Shown here one piece after another: positions 1 through 5,168 of a DNA stretch of 5,200 bases. The position numbers and the translations under genes were made by a program. Numbering within the stretch: the stretch's first letter is position 1; every line of letters begins with the position of its first letter. Under the pieces are notes generated by a model. The model was not told where the DNA came from. It did no database searches and saw only the letters and a program-made list of their open reading frames with translations. The DNA is from Parachlamydiales bacterium (GTDB lineage Bacteria; Chlamydiota; Chlamydiia; Chlamydiales; SM23-39). The stretch is from positions 1-5,200 of the forward strand of contig PLXF01000043.1 in NCBI GenBank assembly GCA_003151315.1. The letters are read 5' to 3'.

Positions 1-1
1 G

Positions 2-274
2 TACAGCAACGGCCTTCTAGAAAGTCAAAAAGAGCTCGTTAGAAATAAAAAAACAGGCTCTTCCTGCGGCTGGTATCGAGATGGGAATCTCATGCTGATC
101 GAAGAGTATGAAGAAGACCATTTGGTGAAGGGGCAATATTATAAAAAAGGGCAAAAAGAGCCCGTTTCTTCCGTATTAAATGGCAACGGCGTCGCCACTC
201 TGTACGACTCTCAAGGAATTATCCTAAGAAAAGCAATCTACTATAAAGGAAAGCCCCTTGATCCCGAAGATTGA
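2..274 (+). CDS. MORN/YwqK-like repeat protein, 3' end only
   Basis: The frame is open from the window edge to a TGA at 272-274, giving the last 90 codons of a gene that starts upstream. The visible part reads like short MORN_2/YwqK-type repeats: units with an aromatic residue followed by N/D-G (YSNGLL, YRDGNL, YKKGQK, YDSQGI, YYKGKP) spaced about 15-25 residues apart, rich in Y, G, K and E. Such beta-hairpin repeats are found in bacterial proteins annotated as YwqK-family antitoxins, but that label is nominal and no function can be assigned here. An internal ATG at 92 is only a fragment start; the frame upstream of it keeps the same repeat character, so the true start lies outside the window. 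The end overlaps the start of ygfA, suggesting co-transcription. From memory, Chlamydia has a similar gene just before ygfA. Confident of coding, moderate on family. Confidence 0.75.
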   Translation, partial: YSNGLLESQKELVRNKKTGSSCGWYRDGNLMLIEEYEEDHLVKGQYYKKGQKEPVSSVLNGNGVATLYDSQGIILRKAIYYKGKPLDPED

Positions 275-785
275 ATTGAGAAAACAGTGGCTCCAGATTC
301 GAAAATCTCTTCCCTTTTCACGAAGAAAAGAGGCGGCAGAGGGGCTCGTTTCCGCTTTAAGAAATAGAGCTAAGAGGTATGTTTTGTCTTTTTCCTCTAC
401 ACAAGGGGAAATTGAGACCCGCCCCCTCAACGAACTCCTCGCTCACGAAAATCGACTCCTTTTACCAAAGGTGGTAGGCAACAGACTCACGATTCACCTA
501 GTCTCTAATCTAACAACCGACTTAGCCCCATCTGCCTGGGGGATAATGGAGCCTATTGCTGAAAAATGCCCCGAGATACCCTTAGATTCGGTTCACGCGA
601 TTTTAGTACCAGGATTGGCCTTTGATAAAAATAGGCACCGTTTAGGGTTTGGCAAGGGATATTACGATCGATTATTAGCAGAAGCCCCAATCCCTTCTAT
701 AGGAATTGGGTTTATTGAACAAAGGATCGACGAACTTCCTATCGATCCCTGGGATATCCCTCTAGACAACACACTCTTGTTATAA
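258..785 (+). CDS. ygfA: 5-formyltetrahydrofolate cyclo-ligase (5,10-methenyl-THF synthetase)
   Basis: This cytosolic enzyme converts 5-formyl-THF to 5,10-methenyl-THF using ATP, returning stored folate to the one-carbon pool. The 175-residue product is slightly short but normal for the family. Family landmarks are in order: a basic N-terminus (LRKQWLQIRKSL, residues 7-18), the EIETRPL segment (51-57) matching the usual E-x-x-T-x-P/L block, WGIMEP (94-99), VPGLAFD (117-123), and the phosphate-binding signature RLGFGKGYYDR (128-138), which is nearly canonical. The C-terminus (PWDIPLDNTLLL) fits the usual hD..ld..l ending. The start is a TTG at 258, chosen because AAGGA at 246-250 lies 7 bases upstream and because the N-terminal helix is needed; no ATG fits. 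It overlaps the preceding gene by 17 bases, suggesting coupled translation. It stops 27 bases before the end of the convergent minus-strand gene. Confidence 0.93.
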   Translation: MIPKIELRKQWLQIRKSLPFSRRKEAAEGLVSALRNRAKRYVLSFSSTQGEIETRPLNELLAHENRLLLPKVVGNRLTIHLVSNLTTDLAPSAWGIMEPIAEKCPEIPLDSVHAILVPGLAFDKNRHRLGFGKGYYDRLLAEAPIPSIGIGFIEQRIDELPIDPWDIPLDNTLLL

Positions 786-810
786 ACCCCTCGTGACTCA
801 AGAGGTATAA
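780..810. terminator. weak hairpin between convergent genes
   Basis: CCTC (789-792) pairs with GAGG (802-805) around a 9-base loop, and TTATA (780-784) can pair with TATAA (806-810) if AACC bulges out. It sits in the 27-base gap between the ygfA stop and the stop of the minus-strand gene, where a bidirectional terminator is expected. The stem is short and neither side has a proper T-tract, so the terminator role is weakly supported. The loop sequence also matches a repeat seen at 2937 (see the dispersed repeat entries). Confidence 0.3.
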
Positions 811-812
811 AA

Positions 813-1274
813 CTATTTCACTTTTTGTAAGGTCGAGGCCGGTTTCTGTTCTTTACTCTCTTTTTTAGGACTGCAGAAATGATTTCCCGGACAGTCGTTA
901 GCTTTCACTAAGGAGCCTGGACCCACATTATTACAACTGCTATAAAACCCCTCTGAGGCACACTGCCAAACAACCGTATAAGGGGTGAGAGAAACATCAG
1001 GAGTTCCCGGACGGAGAATGGCTGTAGAGGATAAATTCTGGGTAAAATTCTTCTGTTGCCCAGGCTGTATAGTAAATTGCCCCAAATAGGTCCCATCTGA
1101 GGCTTGAACTGTAGCTGTTAAGATAAAGGGCGTGTCATTCAGTAAAAGGACATTTCCGGTATCGGGACTGGCAAGCAGCGGGTTCAGGTAAAACAAACAG
1201 AGGGCTAACCACAGATAAAATATCGGGCTATTCCTATTTTTAACCATTAGAGAACGATTTTCCTTATGCATCAT
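813..1274 (-). CDS. small secreted protein with four cysteines, unknown function
   Basis: I do not recognise this gene with certainty. The 153-residue product begins with a basic stretch and a hydrophobic segment (about residues 17-35) ending LLA-SP, a convincing Sec signal peptide with likely cleavage after A36. The mature part looks like a small beta-rich domain (alternating hydrophobics in NVLLLNDTPFILTATVQ, a PGQQ turn), then a C-terminal cysteine region with C105, C114, C128 and C134, enough for two disulphides, and a Lys/Glu-rich tail. This suggests a periplasmic or surface location; similar small secreted proteins occur in chlamydiae, but I cannot name an orthologue. The start ATG overlaps the oppA TGA in the form ATGA (1271-1274), implying translational coupling, and no strong ribosome site precedes it. 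Met10 is an alternative start that would give a more compact signal peptide; AAGGA lies upstream of it but about 13 bases away. Confidence 0.8.
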   Translation of the reverse strand: MMHKENRSLMVKNRNSPIFYLWLALCLFYLNPLLASPDTGNVLLLNDTPFILTATVQASDGTYLGQFTIQPGQQKNFTQNLSSTAILRPGTPDVSLTPYTVVWQCASEGFYSSCNNVGPGSLVKANDCPGNHFCSPKKESKEQKPASTLQKVK

Positions 1275-2866
1275 TGTATAACTCGAGGTTCTGAGGATTC
1301 AAAGTGAGCCCAACGAAAATCGACCTGTCCCAAAGGAGAAATCACCACATCTTTTATCTCGTCCTTTTGCAGATAATTTAAAGCAAAATGGAAAATCGGG
1401 ATAATCGGCATTTGCTCCAATAAGATTGCCTCCGCTTCGCTTAGTAGCCCTTTTCTTTCATTTGATTCCTTACATAAAGCAGACCGATTTAAAAGATCAA
1501 CGTATTTGGGATCTTCCCATCCCGTGTTATTTGTACTCCCATGCTTATACTTAAATGTTTCGAGAAAATTAATTGGGTCATTAAAATCGGCGATCCAAGA
1601 ACCCGCCGCTAATTGGAATTTTTTTTGAGAAATCCTTTGGTAATAGACTTTGGGCTCAATGCCTTCCAAAACAACCTGCAATCCCAGATGATCTTCCCAT
1701 TGTTTTTGAATCGCTTGGGCAATTGTTGCATTTCTGTCTGTGGCGCTCGAATAACTCAATATAATAGGAGAATTAAACGCTCTTTGAGAAAGGACCCGAT
1801 TACACAAGCTACGAGCCTCTTCCACGTTACCCTCTTGTAAAGGTGATGGAGCCAATCCCATTTCGGGAGGCACTAATTCTAAAGCAGGCTTCTGACCACC
1901 CTGAAGAATATGTTCAGCGATCTCATTTCGATCGATGGCCATGGCTAAGCCGCGACGAAATTCGGGATGGGAAAGGGGATTTTCCGAAGAAATCTCCGTA
2001 TTCACCCTTAAAAAGTAGGTTCCCGATAGAGGACTTACATGAAGAGCTCCGCTGTTTTTGAATGCTTGCACTGTATCGATGGGAAGAGTAGAAAGGGGGG
2101 AACCTGCCCAATGAAGCCCTTTTTCTTCAAATAGGCGAAGTTCAGTATCGGCCGTTAGCATAACCATATCGATTCGAGGCAATGCCACCTGCTCCGCTTC
2201 CCAATAGTTAGAATTTTTGACCACCGAAATTTGATCCGAATGGGTCCATGCATCTAAACAAAAGGGGCCATTAGCTATATGGGTCTCTTTTTTTAAGAAC
2301 CAATGAGGATTTGTAAGCGCTGAACTATGGACAGGGAAAAAAATGGGCAACGTAAGGAGCTCTAAAAAATAAGGGGTCGCCGTTTCCAGTTCCACTACCA
2401 ACGTCTGAGGATCGGGCGTATAAATACCAACGGCATCGGTCCCTATTTCCCCCTTTTTAGCCTGCTGAGCCCCTTTAATAGGGTAAAGCTGATAGGCAAG
2501 GTCGGTCCCAAATTGGGGGGAGAGCGAACTTCTCCAACTATTAGCAAAGTCGTAAGAGGTTACAGGATCTGTATTTGACCATAAACTTTCTCGTAAATGG
2601 AATACAAAGCGCGTCGAGTCCTCAGAGATATCGACACTATGGGCCAAAGCAAATTCAGCTTCTCCGGTTTTAGAGATACGCATCAACCCTTCAAATAACA
2701 TATGAACTAACGTCACAGCATTTAAATCTCTAGCCATTCTGGGGTCCAGACTTTGCGGATCAGAGCAAATATTAATAGTAAGGGCCGTACTGCGCGGCTC
2801 TTTTGTAGGACTGCAACTAGACAATAAGATCACCACAAGGGAGATCTGGGTAAAAATCCGTTTCAT
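1271..2866 (-). CDS. oppA: OppA-type peptide-binding lipoprotein (family 5 extracellular solute-binding protein)
   Basis: This is the substrate-binding component of an oligopeptide ABC transporter, lipid-anchored in the periplasm. The 531-residue product starts with a lipoprotein signal peptide: MKR, a hydrophobic core, and lipobox LSSC with lipidated Cys18. The SBP_bac_5 fold follows: the N-terminal LVHMLFEGLMR and SYDFANSWR segments (53-63, 104-112), HPEFRRGLAMAIDR (300-313), WIADFNDPINFLETF (424-438) and MPIIPIFHFALNYLQ (486-500), all typical of OppA. D427 lies where OppA has the aspartate that holds the peptide alpha-amino group, which favours peptides over nickel or sugars. The ATG at 2866 is preceded by TTAGG (2876-2872) at a 5-base spacing. 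No oppB, C, D or F gene is adjacent, so it is an orphan here; chlamydiae often carry several oppA copies. The next gene downstream overlaps its stop by 4 bases. Exact ligand is unknown. Confidence 0.92.
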   Translation of the reverse strand: MKRIFTQISLVVILLSSCSPTKEPRSTALTINICSDPQSLDPRMARDLNAVTLVHMLFEGLMRISKTGEAEFALAHSVDISEDSTRFVFHLRESLWSNTDPVTSYDFANSWRSSLSPQFGTDLAYQLYPIKGAQQAKKGEIGTDAVGIYTPDPQTLVVELETATPYFLELLTLPIFFPVHSSALTNPHWFLKKETHIANGPFCLDAWTHSDQISVVKNSNYWEAEQVALPRIDMVMLTADTELRLFEEKGLHWAGSPLSTLPIDTVQAFKNSGALHVSPLSGTYFLRVNTEISSENPLSHPEFRRGLAMAIDRNEIAEHILQGGQKPALELVPPEMGLAPSPLQEGNVEEARSLCNRVLSQRAFNSPIILSYSSATDRNATIAQAIQKQWEDHLGLQVVLEGIEPKVYYQRISQKKFQLAAGSWIADFNDPINFLETFKYKHGSTNNTGWEDPKYVDLLNRSALCKESNERKGLLSEAEAILLEQMPIIPIFHFALNYLQKDEIKDVVISPLGQVDFRWAHFESSEPRVIQ

Positions 2867-2896
2867 AAAAACCTAAGAGGTAAAATCTAAAGAGTC

Positions 2897-2925
2897 ATCC
2901 TAGCTTAAAAAGAAAAAAATGTCAT
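2897..2925 (-). promoter_or_regulatory. probable sigma70-type promoter of oppA
   Basis: Read on the minus strand, ATGACA (2925-2920, five of six to TTGACA) is followed after exactly 17 bases by TAGGAT (2902-2897, four of six to TATAAT). Transcription would start near 2890, giving a leader of about 24 bases before the oppA ATG at 2866 with its TTAGG site inside. The spacer is T-rich. A repeat with a small palindrome (2927-2950) sits directly upstream of the -35. This is pattern matching only. Confidence 0.45.
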
Positions 2926-2926
2926 G

Positions 2927-2950
2927 TATACCGTTCGTGATTCAAGAATC
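2927..2950 (+). repeat. dispersed intergenic repeat, copy 2
   Basis: TATACCGTTC followed by GTG and ATTCAAGAA matches the sequence at 5034-5055 in 19 of 22 bases; only the three middle bases differ (GTG versus ACA). Inside it GATTC-AA-GAATC (2939-2950) is a perfect 12-base inverted repeat. A shorter related stretch occurs at 791-803. It lies just upstream of the predicted oppA promoter. Its nature (short repeat family or protein-binding site) is unknown. Confidence 0.5.
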
Positions 2951-3130
2951 GATTTTTTATGACCATCTAAAATCGCAAATCGCAACCGCCTAATAAGGAA
3001 TTACTTGAAAATAAAAGTTGCGTCATATTTCCCAATCAGTCTATGGGGGAGATTGAGAACCAAAAAAAAAAGGGAATCGATATAGCCCCTAGCCCCAAAT
3101 CACATTCGGTATAACCCATGAGGAGAAGAT
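2951..3130. other. divergent intergenic stretch without a gene
   Basis: No coding frame is supported here. Visible elements are minor: an inverted repeat CGATTTT/AAAATCG (2950-2956 with 2969-2975), two 7-base tandem duplications (AATCGCA twice at 2971-2984, TAGCCCC twice at 3083-3096), and CGGTATAACCC (3107-3117), the reverse complement of 5030-5040. I could not place a convincing promoter for the downstream small gene: TATAAC at 3110-3115 resembles a -10 but has no -35 and would start transcription at the ribosome site. Confidence 0.5.
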
Positions 3131-3328
3131 ATGCTGCAGCAAAGACCCTATTTTTTGTTAAGCCGTCCACTGACCTACTTTGGGACCTTCGAACAGATGG
3201 AGAGAAAATCGGAAGAAGATTTTTTCGAGCAAGAGAGTGTAGAAATTTGGGAATTCATGAGAGGAGCTCATGAAGAAAAACGGACAGAAGAAAAAATTGG
3301 GCTGTTCATCCACTGGTTTGACAATTGA
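3131..3328 (+). CDS. possible small acidic protein, 65 aa, unknown
   Basis: I do not recognise this protein. The ATG at 3131 is preceded by AGGAG (3121-3125) at a 5-base spacing, the best ribosome site in the window. The product has a hydrophobic/aromatic start (MLQQRPYFLLSRPLTYFG), then a charged, glutamate-rich middle likely to be helical (MERKSEEDFFEQESVEIWEF), and ends IGLFIHWFDN. There is no clear signal peptide or transmembrane span. A terminator-like hairpin lies about 100 bases downstream, consistent with a monocistronic transcript. Against it: short length, an A/G-rich strand that keeps frames open by chance, a competing ATG at 3118 in another frame that would overlap the same ribosome site, and no good promoter. 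It could also be part of a non-coding transcript. Confidence 0.42.
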   Translation: MLQQRPYFLLSRPLTYFGTFEQMERKSEEDFFEQESVEIWEFMRGAHEEKRTEEKIGLFIHWFDN

Positions 3329-3431
3329 AAAAAATGAGTGCCTCGTTACGAGAAAACAGACTTTGGAACGGACTTCTAAAGCCAATATTTGGTGTAAAAA
3401 GAGGAGAAGTTAGCAGCTGACTCAATGAGAG

Positions 3432-3467
3432 AAAATGGCTCCAGAATATTTTCGGAGGGCATTTTTT
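3432..3467 (+). terminator. terminator-like hairpin after the small gene
   Basis: AAAATG (3432-3437) pairs with CATTTT (3460-3465), and CTCC (3439-3442) pairs with GGAG (3454-3457), separated by a small 1-by-2 internal loop. The apical loop is 11 bases (3443-3453), and T residues run on to 3467. The A-run on the left makes it potentially bidirectional. It would end a transcript coming from the 3131-3328 region and insulate the downstream outer-membrane protein gene. The interrupted stem makes it weaker than the one at 4906. Confidence 0.5.
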
Positions 3468-3499
3468 AGGGAGAGTTCAAAAACGTTTTGTGCTTTCTC

Positions 3500-3527
3500 T
3501 TGATTTAATTTTCAAGTTGAGTTTAAC
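3500..3527 (+). promoter_or_regulatory. tentative promoter of the outer-membrane protein gene
   Basis: TTGATT (3500-3505) and TTTAAC (3522-3527) each match four of six consensus bases at a 16-base spacing, placing a start near 3534 and a leader of about 140 bases. The surroundings are T-rich, and the site lies just after the terminator-like hairpin. TATGAA at 3536-3541 is an alternative -10 without a good -35. Chlamydial promoters often deviate from consensus, so this is a candidate only. Confidence 0.3.
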
Positions 3528-3551
3528 ATCTGCGATATGAACCGAAAACAA

Positions 3552-3634
3552 CTCTGCACCTATTGCATGTTGTAACGGTGTAGAGAAACTCTCGCAAATA
3601 TTGTCGATTGTTTTCTTAGCGAAAGCTAAAAAAG
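3552..3634 (+). promoter_or_regulatory. structured 5' leader of the outer-membrane protein gene
   Basis: Two hairpins lie between the putative promoter and the start codon. In the first, CTCTGCACC (3552-3560) pairs with GGTGTAGAG (3577-3585) over 9 bp including one G-U, then a small internal loop, then TTGCA (3563-3567) with TGTAA (3571-3575) around a TGT loop. In the second, TTAGC (3616-3620) and GCTAA (3625-3629) close a GAAA (GNRA-type) tetraloop, with extra T-A pairs (3612-3614 with 3631-3633) after one mismatch. Between them, CTCT at 3589-3592 could compete with CTCT at 3552-3555 for AGAG at 3582-3585. No T-run follows, so it is not a terminator; roles in mRNA stability or translation control are possible. 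I recognise no known riboswitch class. Confidence 0.45.
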
Positions 3635-3675
3635 AAAGAGCAAAAAACCACATTCTTCCAAAATGGAGAGCAAAA

Positions 3676-4872
3676 ATGCTGAACGTATTTTCAAAGTCAA
3701 AACCATGGATGGTAGCTTCGCTTCTAGCCGCTACTACAGTTTTTGGCCAATCAGATGATAAATCATCTCGTCAAAGAGCTTGCGAAACAAAGCCCGTGAA
3801 ATGCGAGCCTGTAAAATGCTGCGAGCCAGTTCCACCCGTACAACTAATGCCTGCTTACAACCAGTGCTCCCGGATTGAAGTCCGCGGCTCTTGGGATATT
3901 TTTGCTGGCGCTAGTTTCACCTACTGGCAAGCCAGACAAGAAAACATGGATTTAGGAATGTCCATATTGGGAACATCGACAACTGTACCTAGCGCCGCTG
4001 GCTCTACAACAGAAAACAAGGTGATCAACCATAACTTCAAGTACAAGCCAGGCTTTAAAATCCTCGCTGGAGTTAACTTTGATCATGATTGCTGGGATGC
4101 CTATGCTGAGTATACATGGTTCAATTCAAAAACACATACTAGCGCATTGTCGCCAACTCCTACTGCTCCTTTCACATCAGGCTCGCTAGCTACCGATTCT
4201 GCTAGTTTTGAATCTGCAAGTGTGGCTGGTACTACATTTGACAACATGGATCAGTCCTGGAAAGTTAAAATGCAATCTCTCGACACAGCACTGGCTCGCG
4301 CATACTATGTAGGTACTAAGCTTACATTCCGCTCGATCTATGGCGCTCGATTTGCATGGTTCTCACAAAGTAAAACGCAAATACTTAACAGAACTGGAAC
4401 AAACGGTGTAAACACTGGTTCTACTACTGGAACAGAGACACGTAAACAGAGTTTCACAACTTGGGGAGCTGGTCCTATGGCTGGTTTAGACACCAATTGG
4501 GAATTCGGCGAAGGCTTCAGAATGATTGGTAACACATCGTTCGACCTTCTCTACACACGCGTACAAACTTCCAATAGAAAAGCGACTTTTGTTTCTGCTG
4601 CTGGCGTTACAACCATCACCTCTTACCGCAACGACCGTCCTGACTTCCTAATGCCCCATGCTAACATGGAACTGGGATTCGGATGGGGTTCATACTTTGA
4701 TTGCAACAACTGGCACGTTGACATGTTGGCAACTTACGGCTTCCAAGTATTCTGGAATGCTAACCAGTTCCGCCAATTCAATGCTTCTTCTAATGCATTT
4801 GTTAATAGCAGCCAGCCAAGTGGCAATCTGTATGTACACGGTTTGACAGCTACACTAAGAGTGGACTTCTAA
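3676..4872 (+). CDS. MOMP-like / Lpg1974-type outer-membrane beta-barrel protein
   Basis: This is a probable pore-forming outer-membrane protein of the kind expanded in Chlamydia-related bacteria. The 398-residue product has a Sec signal peptide (MLNVFSKSKPW, then a hydrophobic run to TTVFG) with likely cleavage before Q25. The mature N-terminus carries a cysteine cluster (C36, C43, C48, C49, C64) in a KPVKCEPVKCCEPVPPV context; two more cysteines follow at C139 and C343. GSWDIFAGASFTYWQARQ (71-88) looks like the first barrel strands of the Lpg1974/MOMP-like family. The rest alternates aromatic-rich amphipathic strands with Ser/Thr/Gly-rich loops (for example 100-117, 157-186, 239-256), and the chain ends LRVDF with the terminal Phe typical of BAM substrates. 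ATG 3676 is chosen over the in-frame TTG at 3601 because GGAGAG (3665-3670) precedes it and the signal peptide starts there. Cysteines suggest disulphide cross-linking as in chlamydial envelopes. Substrate unknown. Confidence 0.85.
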   Translation: MLNVFSKSKPWMVASLLAATTVFGQSDDKSSRQRACETKPVKCEPVKCCEPVPPVQLMPAYNQCSRIEVRGSWDIFAGASFTYWQARQENMDLGMSILGTSTTVPSAAGSTTENKVINHNFKYKPGFKILAGVNFDHDCWDAYAEYTWFNSKTHTSALSPTPTAPFTSGSLATDSASFESASVAGTTFDNMDQSWKVKMQSLDTALARAYYVGTKLTFRSIYGARFAWFSQSKTQILNRTGTNGVNTGSTTGTETRKQSFTTWGAGPMAGLDTNWEFGEGFRMIGNTSFDLLYTRVQTSNRKATFVSAAGVTTITSYRNDRPDFLMPHANMELGFGWGSYFDCNNWHVDMLATYGFQVFWNANQFRQFNASSNAFVNSSQPSGNLYVHGLTATLRVDF

Positions 4873-4905
4873 TAGTAGTCCTTTCTTCGTAGCTAAAAAG
4901 CTCAG

Positions 4906-4940
4906 CCAGGCTAAGTGTTTCACTTAGCCTGGTTTTTTTT
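4906..4940 (+). terminator. rho-independent terminator of the outer-membrane protein gene
   Basis: A perfect 12-bp stem (CCAGGCTAAGTG, 4906-4917, with CACTTAGCCTGG, 4921-4932) closes a TTT loop and is followed by eight T residues (4933-4940). It begins 33 bases after the stop codon. This is a textbook intrinsic terminator and marks the end of the transcript. Confidence 0.95.
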
Positions 4941-5033
4941 ATTTATGCCGTCATATTCACTATCCACAATTCGTCTCGCAACGCAAGAATCCACTACCGC
5001 AAAAAAGTCAGAAATCGGCGATCAAGGAAGGGT

Positions 5034-5056
5034 TATACCGTTCACAATTCAAGAAC
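5034..5056 (+). repeat. dispersed intergenic repeat, copy 3
   Basis: TATACCGTTC, ACA, ATTCAAGAA repeats the stretch at 2927-2948 with only the three central bases changed. GTTC (5040-5043) and GAAC (5053-5056) form a short inverted repeat around a 9-base middle. The upstream extension GGGTTATACCG (5030-5040) also occurs inverted at 3107-3117. This copy ends four bases before the large palindrome begins. Confidence 0.5.
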
Positions 5057-5059
5057 CTG

Positions 5060-5168
5060 TATACATAAATTTTTTAACCACAGAGAACAGAGAGCACATA
5101 GAGAAAAATCAAGCTTTCATTCGTCTCTGTGAACTCTCCGTTCTCTGTGGTTAAAAAATTTATGTATA
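5060..5168. repeat. 109-base near-perfect palindrome (AACCACAGAG-type repeat)
   Basis: The arms 5060-5088 and 5140-5168 are exact reverse complements over 29 bases. The pairing continues, with four mismatches, to 5104 on the left and 5124 on the right, leaving a 19-base centre (5105-5123). The conserved block TTTTTTAACCACAGAGAAC sits inside each arm. I recall AACCACAGAG palindromes as scattered non-coding repeats in many bacterial genomes, often mis-called as small genes. The element may be a REP-like or MITE-like repeat; no transposase gene is visible. As RNA it would fold into a long hairpin on either strand. Confidence 0.85.

Noticed and set aside
2..785. YwqK-like gene plus neighbour as a toxin-antitoxin pair
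   Set aside because: The partner is a plain folate enzyme; the antitoxin name attached to YwqK-like proteins is not evidence of such a system.
1613..2111. Several open frames within oppA on both strands
   Set aside because: They are shadows of the clearly coding oppA frame.
2971..3096. Seven-base tandem duplications (AATCGCA, TAGCCCC)
   Set aside because: Only two units each; expected as replication slippage and not evidence of a repeat array or CRISPR.
3118..3280. Alternative frame from ATG 3118
   Set aside because: Its start overlaps the ribosome site of the 3131 frame and has none of its own; the product is an arginine-rich, unremarkable string.
3158..3385. Minus-strand open frame opposite the small gene
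   Set aside because: Phe-rich composition reflects the A/G-rich opposite strand; no ribosome site or recognisable protein.
3334..3420. 28-codon frame from ATG 3334
   Set aside because: Too short, with only an A-run upstream rather than a ribosome site.
3601..3675. Longer version of the outer-membrane protein starting at TTG 3601
   Set aside because: It lacks a ribosome site, would place 25 basic residues before a normal signal peptide and would put the GAAA hairpin inside the gene; ATG 3676 has GGAGAG at a good distance.
4915..5154. Open frame of 79 codons after the outer-membrane protein
   Set aside because: Its start lies in the terminator stem, it has no ribosome site and its second half is a translation of the palindrome.
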